Positions 15,001 to 27,000 of a stretch of 64,000 bases of DNA are shown here, one piece after another. Source of the DNA: Archilochus colubris (lineage: Eukaryota; Chordata; Aves; Apodiformes; Trochilidae); NCBI GenBank assembly GCA_023079485.1, contig CM041092.1:14831127-14895126 (forward strand), read 5' to 3'. The translations under genes were made by a program, and so were the position numbers. The notes below the pieces were generated by a model that was not told where the DNA came from, did no database searches, and worked only from the letters and a program-made list of their open reading frames with translations. Position 1 is the first letter of the stretch; each line of letters starts with the position of its first letter.

Positions 15001-18000
15001 GATTTTAAAAATGTTTAAATACTTTGTACTCCTTCTGTACACTTCTGATGTGGCATTGCCTGACGTAAAAGAAACATTGAAGAGACCAAATAAGCTTACA
15101 GAATGATCAAAGAATTATTTTGACAGCAAACATAAAATCTTCAGATAAACTTAGGAGAATTTTGATTCATGAAAAGACATGTTAAGCAATGTATTTTTTT
15201 TCTAAAGTTATTGCACCTGCTTTTCAGATATTTGTTTAAATTTGACTTGGTTCTCATTTCCTTTATAAAGTTTCTGCACTTGTACGTGCCTTTGGAGCTT
15301 CAACTTTAAGATATTGGAGTGGGCCAGAAACCATAGGTGGATCAATTGCAAGCTGTTATTTTTGAGCTTCCTATTGGAGACGCATCCAATGATTCTGTAC
15401 CCACTCCCATTCCTCATTAAGTGTCTGTCAAGATCAACGAGAGTTCTGTGCTACAGAAAGTCTCAAAAATGAACTAGTGGATAAGCTGAATTACTGAGCC
15501 TCTGACCTGGAAACCCCAGCGAATGTGGGTGTCATATAAGAGTGCAGCATAGCAAGTGTACCTTCATCTTGCTCATGTCATAACTAACATTTGCTAGGAG
15601 TAGTGAGTGTTACCACACATTGTCAGACTTTGATTTTAGGACTCTGCATGCAGAGCATTTATGAGCTTCTGTTTCTCAATTAAAATAAACAGAATCTTAA
15701 TGATTCTTGTTGCCTTGAAAGAATAAAGGATGGATATTGACAGATGATTGTATAATTTTGTAGGTTGGCAGTGTTAACCCAGCAGAAGATTTCCGAATTC
15801 TGGTGAGGCAGAAAAATGCTGACTTCAAAGATGGTAAATGGCTTTTATCTCTCTTAATTATATTTAGTAGCATCTTCAGAGTTTGGTAAATGCAATGGAC
15901 TTGTCTAACCGTAAGTTTCTGGTGGTATGTGAGATTCTCTGGAGTTTACTGCTTAGCTTCTAGGGCCACTCAGTAAAGAATTATGTCACACTTAATTCCC
16001 ATGTCAATATTCCTCATTTGAAAGTCTCAGAAATCTTGTTTTTTTGTGTAAGATGGCACTAGGCAGCTACCTTGAGGCATCTCCAGGTGTTTTAAACAGA
16101 GGATCCCTTGGACTGCCTCATTCAAACTGGGTACCTGCTTCTCATTTGACTTCATGGGATCTTTCTGACTTGAACTGAAGGGCTGTTAGCTGTGTGTGGT
16201 GTGAGAAACCTGTCTTCTTCTGTCTACTTAATGTATTCTATGAAGAAATGAGAATCCAATGCCTGGGATTTAAATCTTTGCATGTAAAAGATCACTTCTT
16301 ACTGCATGTTGTGCATACATGAAAGCACAAGTGAATTTAGGGTTGTATGCAGGTAAGCAGGTTGTATGCAACTCTTAAGGCTGAAAGCAGGATCTGTGTG
16401 CCCTGAGTCTCTTCTCAGTGTACATCAAGATAGGGTTTTGATGCAGAGGTTAAGAAGAATACAGAGCACATGTCAACCACTGTCTTGCCCTAAATCTGAA
16501 AATTCAAAGGAGTTATCATTTGTTTGTATGTAATTGCCCTGCTGGAGCTGCTATATCAGGTATCCAAAAAAGAATGCACAATATGAATGTGGTCCTTTTT
16601 TACTTTAAAGAATGATTTTAAGGTTGTGGCAAGATGAGGTTTATCTACCAAACAGTCACTTATGTAGCTTTTCTTTTCAAAGAAAAAGATTTGCAGAGAT
16701 GCTGCAGTTAGGTGCTGGGTATTTCAACAGGGCCATTCATCCTTTTAGACACTGTTCGAGAAGGGTGTTGAGTAGTTTATTGATTTGTGACATTCTGTTA
16801 AAGCCTACATAGCTGTTTCTCTCCAGAACTTCCAGATCTATAAGCCAGCTAGGCAGCTTTTTACATTAATTCTGCACTAAATCCAGAAGAAATTGTGCGT
16901 AGAAAAAAATATTTGGAACTGCATTCTCAAATCTAGGATATATTAGAGATGCAGTAAGGAAGCTTTGTACCCTATAGTAGAATACAGAAACTATGAAACC
17001 ATTGAGTACTTGGTTATGGTAATTAATTTCATCATCTAGGAAAGCCTTAATGCAGGATTAAGTATAGTGATTACCCTTGAAGATTATTTAACTAAAGAGT
17101 GCTTAAATATGTCCACTTGGGTGCTGTGCTGGAGATAACTGCAGTACATGTTTGGATGGTTTCTGAAATTTTGAGCAATCTGCTTTTACTCTGTGATATC
17201 TGCTCTGTAATTATAAGGTGTAGTTAGACAGAATGTAGTGCAGTCACCCATTAAAAGGAGAGAGAGAAGCCACTATAAATAAAAACGTGCTCTGCATATT
17301 ATTTTTTTCTTCTGCATAGTCCCTTTTCTGTTTCAGAGACTTTTAGGTAGCTTAATACATAAAACATTATACACGTTTTTAATGGCTTGCTGTATTGGAT
17401 TTTTGTTATGTAAAGAGTAAATGCTACCTTAAAACTATTCAGTGGTTCTAAGGGCTTTTTTTTTTAATAATTTTGTATCATATTTAATGGTAAAACATTT
17501 TTTTCCTCTCCTAGAACATGTGAAATGTAAAATGCCTTTGCAGGAAAGGATAATATGTGTCATTCAAGCAGGTTATTGAGAAAAAAGCAAGCAATTACAT
17601 TGCATGTGTCAGAATGCAGACAGAAGATCCATTGGGTTGCATTCTGTTTTGTTTCTTTCTTAGATAAAAAGAGTATCCAGCGCAATCTTGTAAACTGAAT
17701 AGAGCTTACATTCTCTTTTTATATAAGGCAGGAATTCCTTCTTCTCCCCACAAAATACCAGCAGGTTCCCTTCACAGGGAGGAGGAAGGACTTTAAACTC
17801 TTTGCCTGGGGGTAGATAGGGAAGCTATAGCACTAGGAAGAATTGTACTTTGAATACTGACAATACAGTGGCTTTTTAATTACATTGCAGGTTAATGGCA
17901 TACTTCTTCAGTCCATAGCAAGACTCTCACCAAAATTGTAAAGTTACCAAAGTATGACAAGGGATTTGTCATACAGTTTGTCATTCAGTTTGTAGGAAGT

Positions 18001-21000
18001 CTTGACCTTATATTAATCGAAAATGAGTACCAGTGCATCTCCTGCAGCAACCTTGCTGTGGTTTGTTGGTCAGGGTTTGCCATTCATAGGAGAAGCCTGT
18101 GTGCAGGGCAGACAGTGCATACCTGAGTGCTGGCTCCCACAGCAGACCAGAGCAGGAGAAATGACTCATTTGCTGTTAGGGAGAACTGGGTCATTAATAT
18201 GTAAATATATATATTTTTTAAATCTAAGAGTTTTGAATTGGCAAGGGCCTAAGGGATAGGTTTTCTGAGACTGGCAGCTCAATTCCTGGAACAGTAATCA
18301 GCTTTAGTTTTAATTGGCATCTGTGTCGTTTATTACTGTAGGAGCCCACTTAGGGCTTTCATGGTGAGTTGTGTGTGAGGGTGTCAACTTACTGGTTAGT
18401 GTTGATTACTCATGTAACTACTCGTGTATTTCCCCTCCAGATAGCTTTACTTTCTTGTTTGCATTCATGGCCAGAGATGTCATTTTCTGCAGGTCTGTCT
18501 TTGGGCAGGTTACAAGTGCACAGTCATCACAAAGAGCTGTCTTCTGGTAACAGCTTCTGACGTTTTTGTCAATGAATGCAAATAAAATAGATTAGTTTGC
18601 CTGAGTGGAATCTGATTGTTACTCTCAAGGGTGTACAGTGAGTTGCTTCGTCGCTGTGGCGGCAGAGAAGATTCTCAAATACAGCAAGTGCTTGCCATCT
18701 TTGTAATGCCAGAGGAGTAGCCATATGAGTATCAGTTCATCCTTTTTGATTATTCACAGGTTTCTATCCATGTCTGCATTTCTGAAGAGCAGAAGGTGTC
18801 TGTATTTTCATCCGCTTCTGTAGGAGATAAAGTGGCTTAATGGGGCATAAAAAGGATACTGACACAGGCACAGTATTTGCTTTGATTTGTGAATTTTCTG
18901 TGCAAGTTTATAGGCTGGATTTCATTGCATCTTGCAGTACTCCCCAGAACTTGATGTCTGAAGTCCTATAGGTGAAAAATCTTTTTTAAAAATTTATTTT
19001 ACTGTTAAGCAGTGAGGAGAGAAATCTGCAATGACATCTGTACTATTTATGGACATCATAAATGTCCAGAGACAAATGGAACCAAATGTTTATTTTTTAT
19101 ATTTATAGTAACTTTTTTAATATAATATGCCAATTTCTAGGCATTTCTAAAAAAATAAATTTAAGACTCAATAATTGCTTATATTTCAGCAGATAGTCTG
19201 TTGTGCCTGAGGTGTCAAAATTTTGTTGTGGCATAGCTTCTTCAATGATTTAATTGTTTAAATTGTTTAATTGTTTAAAAGAAATATGTACAAGAGACTT
19301 GCAATGGAAATTTATTAGCTTCAACAAGGGAAATACTGTATTGCAAGATTTTCTAGAAATGTATATAGTTAACTATCTTCCTACACCAAGGATAATTTAA
19401 AAAAAAAAACACCTACTATTTACTTCCAGTTTTTGTTGGCATACATCCTTGCAGTTTGTCTGCATTTTTATCTTACTGAATGTATTTGTGTATTTTGGAG
19501 ACGATTCATATTCTTCTTTTAGGTAGGCCAAATTCAATGACCAGTATAATGAAAATGATTCAGGCATTGCAAGCCAAATGCTTGAGTATGTGGTTATTTT
19601 GAAGTTTCCTGTATGTCTCCTTCACAGAGAAGATGAAGCCAGACTCATCTTTGCAGGGTGTAGTGATCAGGTGAGATACAAAGCTCTGAGCTGCGATAAG
19701 CAAACAGAAATTGTATTAGATGTTATGGGGAAAAAGAATCACAGTGATGGTAGTCAGACACAGAAAGAGAAGCTCAAAGAACTTGGACACTCCCCATCTT
19801 TGGAGCTACTTGTAACCCAAATCAGTAGAGCTTTGAGCTATCTGGTCCACAGTAACTCTGGTTTCAGCAGGGATTTTGAACAGATGTCCTTCAGACATCC
19901 AGTTTAAGTCTGATCCATACCCACAGGCCATTTAAGGAGACCATTTCAAAATTGAACAGCACCTCATGGATTTCTTGGCTTAAAGATGATGGAAGTCCTT
20001 AAAAAATTGGGACAGTTTTCTGTTTAGAATCTCTTCTATTTGAAAAAGATGATACTTTCAGAACAATAGTTTAAAAATCATTGAGTGGATTTAGCTGATT
20101 TGTCGGTGACATTAAGCACTGCCCAATAATACAGATCATTACCACCACTACTGGATACATGAAAAAAATGGTAAAACCAGTAGTCTTTTGTCCACAGGTA
20201 GAGCTATGTTTTTAACATAATTTCTTAGGGGGGGAAGGGGAATCCCTAGGGAATTGAATTTGGGACTATAATACAGCCTTATCTGTTATTATGCTTTAAT
20301 CTGGTTGACATAGTAATCAAGACAAGGACCAAACTGAGCAAACATGAAAATATAGGTACACTTTTGTACTGTAAGTACTCAGAGATAACAAGTGAATATA
20401 AATATTCATGGCATATTTCACAAGGAATAAGAGCACTGGTGATTGTGTTTTAGACTAGGGTATGTATCTGAATGCCAGTGGGAAAGGGATTAAATGCTGC
20501 TAAAACGAAAATCTTCTATTCAGAGATTATTTATTTTTTTTTGTAACCTGTAATTTTCCAGCCTTTAATCACTGTTTTTGTTACCTAACGAATCACATAC
20601 AGAAGAAATGGGAAGCAGAGGATTAAAAGTTCTTGGGATGATCTGTAGAACATGGTGCTTATTAGGAGTGATGGAATTCCAGTTTATGCAAAATGTGGAA
20701 TTTTCTTAGTTCACTTCCTTAAATGTATATGTGGGATGGGGGAGGTTAGGAGAGAAGAAAAAAACTTGCCATTACACAGTGGTGGCCTGAAAAAGCTGTC
20801 AATTTCCAACTCTAGGACCTGCTTTTCAAAACCCCAATGCCTGAGCTTTGCTTAGGACACGTTAGAGTTAATGCTAATATTTACAGCTTAGTTAAATAGA
20901 CATCTTTATGTAGAACATGCCTTCCTCCAAAAATCTATTTGATATATGGGAGATCAGTTTTTTTCCACTACCAAAACCAGTGTCACACTAATGGAAAGGC

Positions 21001-24000
21001 AGATGACAGGCAGCATGAAATCAACAAGAGTTCTCAAACCTAAAAGTGTAAAGGAACAGAGTCAGCTTTGGCGAACTGTCAGTTATAATAATTATCTACC
21101 ATCTCTGGTATTGTCTTTGGTCCTCTGAAACAATCAGGGCACAGGAATTTTATGTCTTTAAGATTTATCAGCTTGTCATTTAAGAGAGACCCAATGGACA
21201 GGCCCATTTTTTAGCCATGTAACCCATTTCCTGCATATAATATGGTCTTGCAGTGCCTAGTAAAATACTGTAGGGTTTTTTTCTGTTCCTTACAACAGAT
21301 TTCAAAAGGAGGCAGCTCACAGAAAGTAGCAAGAAGGAGTTTTTTCTTCTAATGCCTGCCAGTGCAATCAGATGAAAAAGGATTAAAAATAAAAACAAAT
21401 GCAAAGGAAGTAGAGTGTCTGATTATTGTCAGAATGATTCCAGCATACTGTTTAGAATTAAGACTTTCATTGCACCCTCATAGTGCCTGGGGTTTTAATT
21501 TAACACATCAATGGAAAGGCAACATTTTTAAAAAATCACCATCACCACTGAAAACACCAGCAGGACTTGCTTTTATTAGTGCAATTCGTAAGAAATTAGA
21601 ACATTTAATGGGAAGATCGTTAACCATTAAACAAATGGACTGACTTAACTTGGGGAGCTTAAGTAGTGAGAATTCTATTTAGTTTGTCAACAACTGGTAA
21701 AATAAAAAGAATGAGCTGATCACTTCTGGAGCAGTAGGCACTTGAGTAGGCACTTTCTTCTGTGATAGCTGCTTTTGTACAGAACCATTATCTGCCTCCT
21801 TTTCCAGAAACTGTAGAGTTTCCCACTCCAGAGCTAGTGGGAGAATATAAAATATTTCTTGTTTCGCTCTTTTCAGAGATGCTGTCCTTCAGATTCAGTT
21901 CAATTAGGCATTTTATAGAACATAAAAATAGCAGCAAGCACTGTGTTTGCTAGCAGTGAGCAGAATGGAATATGATATTTAAATGATGTCTGCATCTTAG
22001 TGTGTTTACTTATTCTTGTCTCTTCCATCACTCTGGCAGATATGCTCTATGTTGATATTTGCATGGATGAAATAGTTGCAGTGACATCTATGCCCATAAC
22101 ATCTGAACATAAGTAGGGCTATAGGTTATGCTAAAAATAATCAAGGACAGGCAGATGCTGTGACTTGTCCAGAATACTTTCCTACATTTTCTTCCCTGGT
22201 GGCAACATCACCTTTAATCTCCCTGAATAGCTTCCATCTTTTAAGAATTCTAAGGATTTCTTCAATCTGCCTATGGTGAAGAGGTTGACTGGCTTTGCTT
22301 GAATAGGTACTTTTTTCTTTTGTTCTTAACCCAACTCTTTGCTTTTGTTTTGAAAGAAGCAGTGACCATCAGTCCCTATTGATCTCTTTCACAGAGCTTC
22401 TGAGTTTATAGATCACTGTTGCATGCTCCTCACGCTTGTCTTTTCCCAGGCTGAGGCATCTGCAGATGGTAAAATTAGGCAGTTCCTCACCTGTAACTAA
22501 ATATGAGGAAAACTAAGTGCTAAATTCCAGCATAATTTGGTTGGGCTTGCAGACCTCTTGGAGACATTTTCACTTGCACATTTGCAGTGTTTTACATCTG
22601 CCCGTCTTCTAGGAACTCAACAGTGAAGGTGAAACTGGTGCTCCCCTTCTTGCTAGGACAAGTCTCATTGTTTGCCTCTGTTTCTCTCTGTCAGGCATAC
22701 ACAGTTTATAATACCACCATAATTGTAAGGAGCATTGCCCTGATGAAAAATTGTCAAACTACCAGTATAGAGACAAGAGAGTGTCAATAATAGTAAGGTA
22801 GTCTTTTAAATCACCCTACAGCTATTGTTTTGCCATCAGTAAGCCTTCATTGTAAATGTAACACTTTAATTGAAATATGTGTGCACTTGACAGGATGTTT
22901 AGGGGTTATGCTTTGCACTGTGGGACATAACCTCCCTCAGATTTAGGATCCCAAGTGTTCTTGGGGCTGGATGAGGCTCTGAGCAGCCTCATTTAGTGGG
23001 AGGTGTCCCTGCGCATGGCAGGGGGCTTGGAACAAGATTATTTTAAAAGTCCCTTCCAACCCTGAAAATTCTGTGATTCTATGATTCTGGTTTTACTTTC
23101 TATCAAACAAGCTATGGCAGTGCTTGCTTTCCTAGCCCTCAGGGAAAGACTTCTGCCTTGGCCATGCTTGAGTTTCTTTGTGTCTAAGCTTTTCCAGAGA
23201 GGCTGAAGTAATTGTCAGTAGCTTCATTAACAGTTACCACCTTGAGTAACTTGAATTGGTATGGGTATGATTAAATCTTTTGGTGCCTGTGGAATAGAGA
23301 GACATAAAGGAAAAATACTTTTTTGTTTACCTTGAAAGTGTGCATTCACTGAGTTACTTATTTTTCCTTGTCTTTCAGTGAGTCAGCAGTTAATACACCG
23401 CATTGATCAGTTCCTGGAAAATAAAGGTTCACAATACTACATGAAAGGGATCAATTGTATCAGAGTTTTCAGAGAGGAGGCCATTAAGGTAACTCTTGTT
23501 TCTTTTAAATTAAAAACATGATGGGCCTATTGCTGTATTAGACATTTCATAACTTTGTACTGCAACAGCTTGTTTTGTAGATTAAAATCTGTTACACTGT
23601 TTCAAAGTTTAGATATATATTTGCATTTTATATTTCTTTATTCTTACTGGAATGGAGACTGGCTTCACTGGTATTACTTGCTGTGGCTTATTTTCTTTTA
23701 AACCCCAAAAGTTGGGGGGCCTGTGACCTGATGCTGCTGAAAGAAAAATGATCAGTCCTCCAAATTTCTTCATAAAGCCAGTTATAAGCAAGCCTTCCTA
23801 GCTTTCTGAAATACAGTGTTCATGGGTCATTGTTCCTTAGAACACTTGATTTTAGTAGAGATAAAACCCCAGATCTGTACTGACTTTTGTGTTCACCATG
23901 TTAGATGACTTAATGAAAAATTAAGTTTGCATCATTCTTTCATAAGCTACCTTGGTATTTCACAGTTATCGTTGCTGTTTCTTTTTTCAGCTATCCAAGG

Positions 24001-27000
24001 TGCAGTGCTTTAATGATTTTCTGCAAGCTCTGAAATCAAAGGTGGAAGATAAAGCTTTTGCTGATTTCTGGGAGATCGTGATGCAAGGTAGGATGGCTTG
24101 TTAAAAATGGGACACTTAAACTAACTCCAGAGCAGCATGTGATACAGTTCATTCCTGCAGCTTGTTTAAAAAAAAAACAAAAAAATCCCAAAACATTTTT
24201 ATATTGCAACTTCCTTTTTTGCACCAATAGTTTCAAAGCTGCAATATCCATAATGCCTTGCCAAGTCTTGTTGAAATGGTAAATTAATTGTGGAAGAAGC
24301 GAGACAAATTAAATGTTACAGGCTAACGAGAGGAAGATACTATGCCAGCTGAATTTCAAAACAAATGGAAAAAACTCATCCAGCAGAGATATAAAAAGAT
24401 TCTTCCAAATTAAGCTTAAAAAAAGGCAAGATAGCATCAAAATATGTCACTGATCATTTTGTGTTTTAACAAACTGAAGGACAAAATATGTGGTAATAGG
24501 ACACCTACCTATGATTAAACTGGGAGATATGAGGCACTGCATTGCCAGAACCATTCAGAGACTACGCAAGTGATAAATAAAGGAACATTTTCACAAATAC
24601 GAAACATGGTGAACTAAAAAAAATCTTTTTTGTCACACCCTTGTTTTGAATTAGAACCACTGCAGAGAAAATCTGTTGAATTCCCATCTGTATCTCTGAA
24701 AGGTACATCCTATCACAAATGCAATGATATGCTTTTGTGTAGCACCTTTAAAAGTGACAAACTCCACATACTCTGTAATGTTAACTTAATCCAACTTTTT
24801 GAATTACAAGATGGGAATTTGTTTAGCAACCCAAAACAATAGCACAAGACAACACTGAAATATCATACTCAGTAGTATCATAGAGGGCCTTCTCTGTAAA
24901 AAGTTGAAAAAAATGAAACAACAACAAAAAACAGTCAATGAAAAAAAAGCAACAATTTTTCAGAGTTGTCATGGTTGAAAAAGACCTGTAAGAATACCAT
25001 GTCCAACTGTCAAAACTCCTCTCCCCCTCGTCCCCCCCCAGTAAATAAAATGTATTTATCATCACATATCATCATGCCCACTAAAACATGTCCTCAATTG
25101 CCTCATCTACATGGCTTTTAAATACTTCCAAGGATGGTGACTCCACCTCCTCCCTGAGCAGTCTGTTCCGATGCCTAGCTACTCTCTCAGTAAAGAAATT
25201 CTTCCTCAAAGCTAGTCTAGACCTCCCCTGGTTCAACTTCAGGCCATTTCCTCTACTCCTATCATTATTTACTTGACAAGCACCCACTTCCCTACAGCCT
25301 CCATTCAGGTAGTTGCAGAGAGCAATAAGGTCTCCTCTCAACCTTCTCTTCTCCAAACTAAGCACTCCCAGTTCCCTCAGCCTCTCCTCATTGAACGTTG
25401 AAGCTTTGAAAACAGGAAACTTGGATCTTCTGAAGTCATGCTACAATATTATTTTTATAGTTTTTATCTGGTACAAACCAGAGTTTTAAAGGAACTGGAG
25501 TGTATCTGGGGGGAAAAAAAGTTACAAATACAAACAGAGATGGTATTTTCATACAAAATAGATTGTCTTCTTATGAGAAGATGATAAAGTTGTGGTGCTT
25601 TGTACATAATCTAGCTGCTCTCATGTGGTAGCTGAAATTGTTTTCTCGCTGCTGCCAAAAGCATCAGTCCTGTTTTCCCTGCTTCTTGCAACATCAACCA
25701 ACCCTTCTTTTCTGCCAAATGCAGCATGCATTTGGTCTGGTCATAATTAACTGTAGTGACCAAAAGATGATGGATGTGAGTTAATGAGTAGCTCTGGAAC
25801 AAGACAGATCTGTTACACAAGTTCACTTGTCTCATGAATCCTGTAGTTCTGTGGGCACATGAAGGTGGCATTGCACTCGTTGCTGTAATGTTTATGAATC
25901 TATGCTTCTTTGCTCTCACATCCACAGCTCTGCTATAATCAGGTACAAACATGCTAGAATAAAAAAACTGTTGAGGTAAACAGTAATTGAGTTTTGGTTT
26001 TGTTTGTCTGGGGTTCTTTTTGTTGGGGTTTTCTTTTGTTATTGTTTTGTTTTGTTTTGTTTTTGAGGAGTGGGTCAATGCACATAATGGTGGGGCTTGC
26101 ACAACAAAGGAGCAAAGTGAGGATAGGATCAGGCCTTTGCTAGACATACTGTAGGCAATCACAGCTTAAGTATGTGGTTATTTTTCTGAAGCTATTAAGG
26201 ACCTAAGAGCACACTGCAAATGACTAAAAGTGTAATTTCTGATATAGTTTCAGCATTTCATCTGTAATCAATTATTTCAGTGTCTCATTAGTCTGATTGT
26301 CATAATATTAGCAATTTCCTAAGTGGATATTTCCACAAGCTTATGCATATGCTCATTAATTTATTTTTATATCATAGTTGACTCATTTACGCAAGTCAGA
26401 TTTTCCTTTGAGCAATATTTCTTTATTTTTGCTGCTGCTGATGACACATTTCAAAGTTGGAAGCCTTTTTTCATCCCTAGCATTAACTGTGTTTTTGGGA
26501 AGCCTTCTAATGATATTTTTATATCTCTTCTTTTCTTAGACAGAATTTCTTTGATCACTAAAGTTGAAGCAGAAGGAAGTTTGGTGACTAGTGAAGAGGC
26601 TGAACAGGTACTGTTTTTTTAAATGAGTATTTATTTGTATAGAGTGATTGCTGTGGAAAAGAAGATTCTTTCTGATGTTGTTAAATCCTTAGGTGAAGGA
26701 AATGGGATCTTTATGAAGGAAAAGTGTCCTTTTTGTTAAACAGTTGAAATTGCCCCAATTCAGAGCAAAAATAATTCCCTAGCATGTAGCACAGCATTTT
26801 GATTTAATTGGTCTTTAGAAAGTAGCGTGTATTGACATAATTTTCTGAAAATATTCTCTACAAAGAATAGGCACTTCAGGATCTCAGTGTAGAGATAGAC
26901 TTTATCTATGCAGAATCACTATTTGAACTTCACAGAAAGAAAATGCGATCTCATTGCTAGCACATGAGTTCAAAAATCAGGATAAGTTTGCTGTCCAAAA

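Larger units (their letters stand above)
24088..26539 (+). other. XRCC5 intron with CR1 and an antisense open frame
   Basis: Holds an inverted CR1 (about 24965-25400), a short GTTTT-type repeat (26042-26064) and an unexplained 183-codon open frame on the minus strand (25611-26162). The rest is AT-rich with no feature I can name. Confidence 0.75.
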
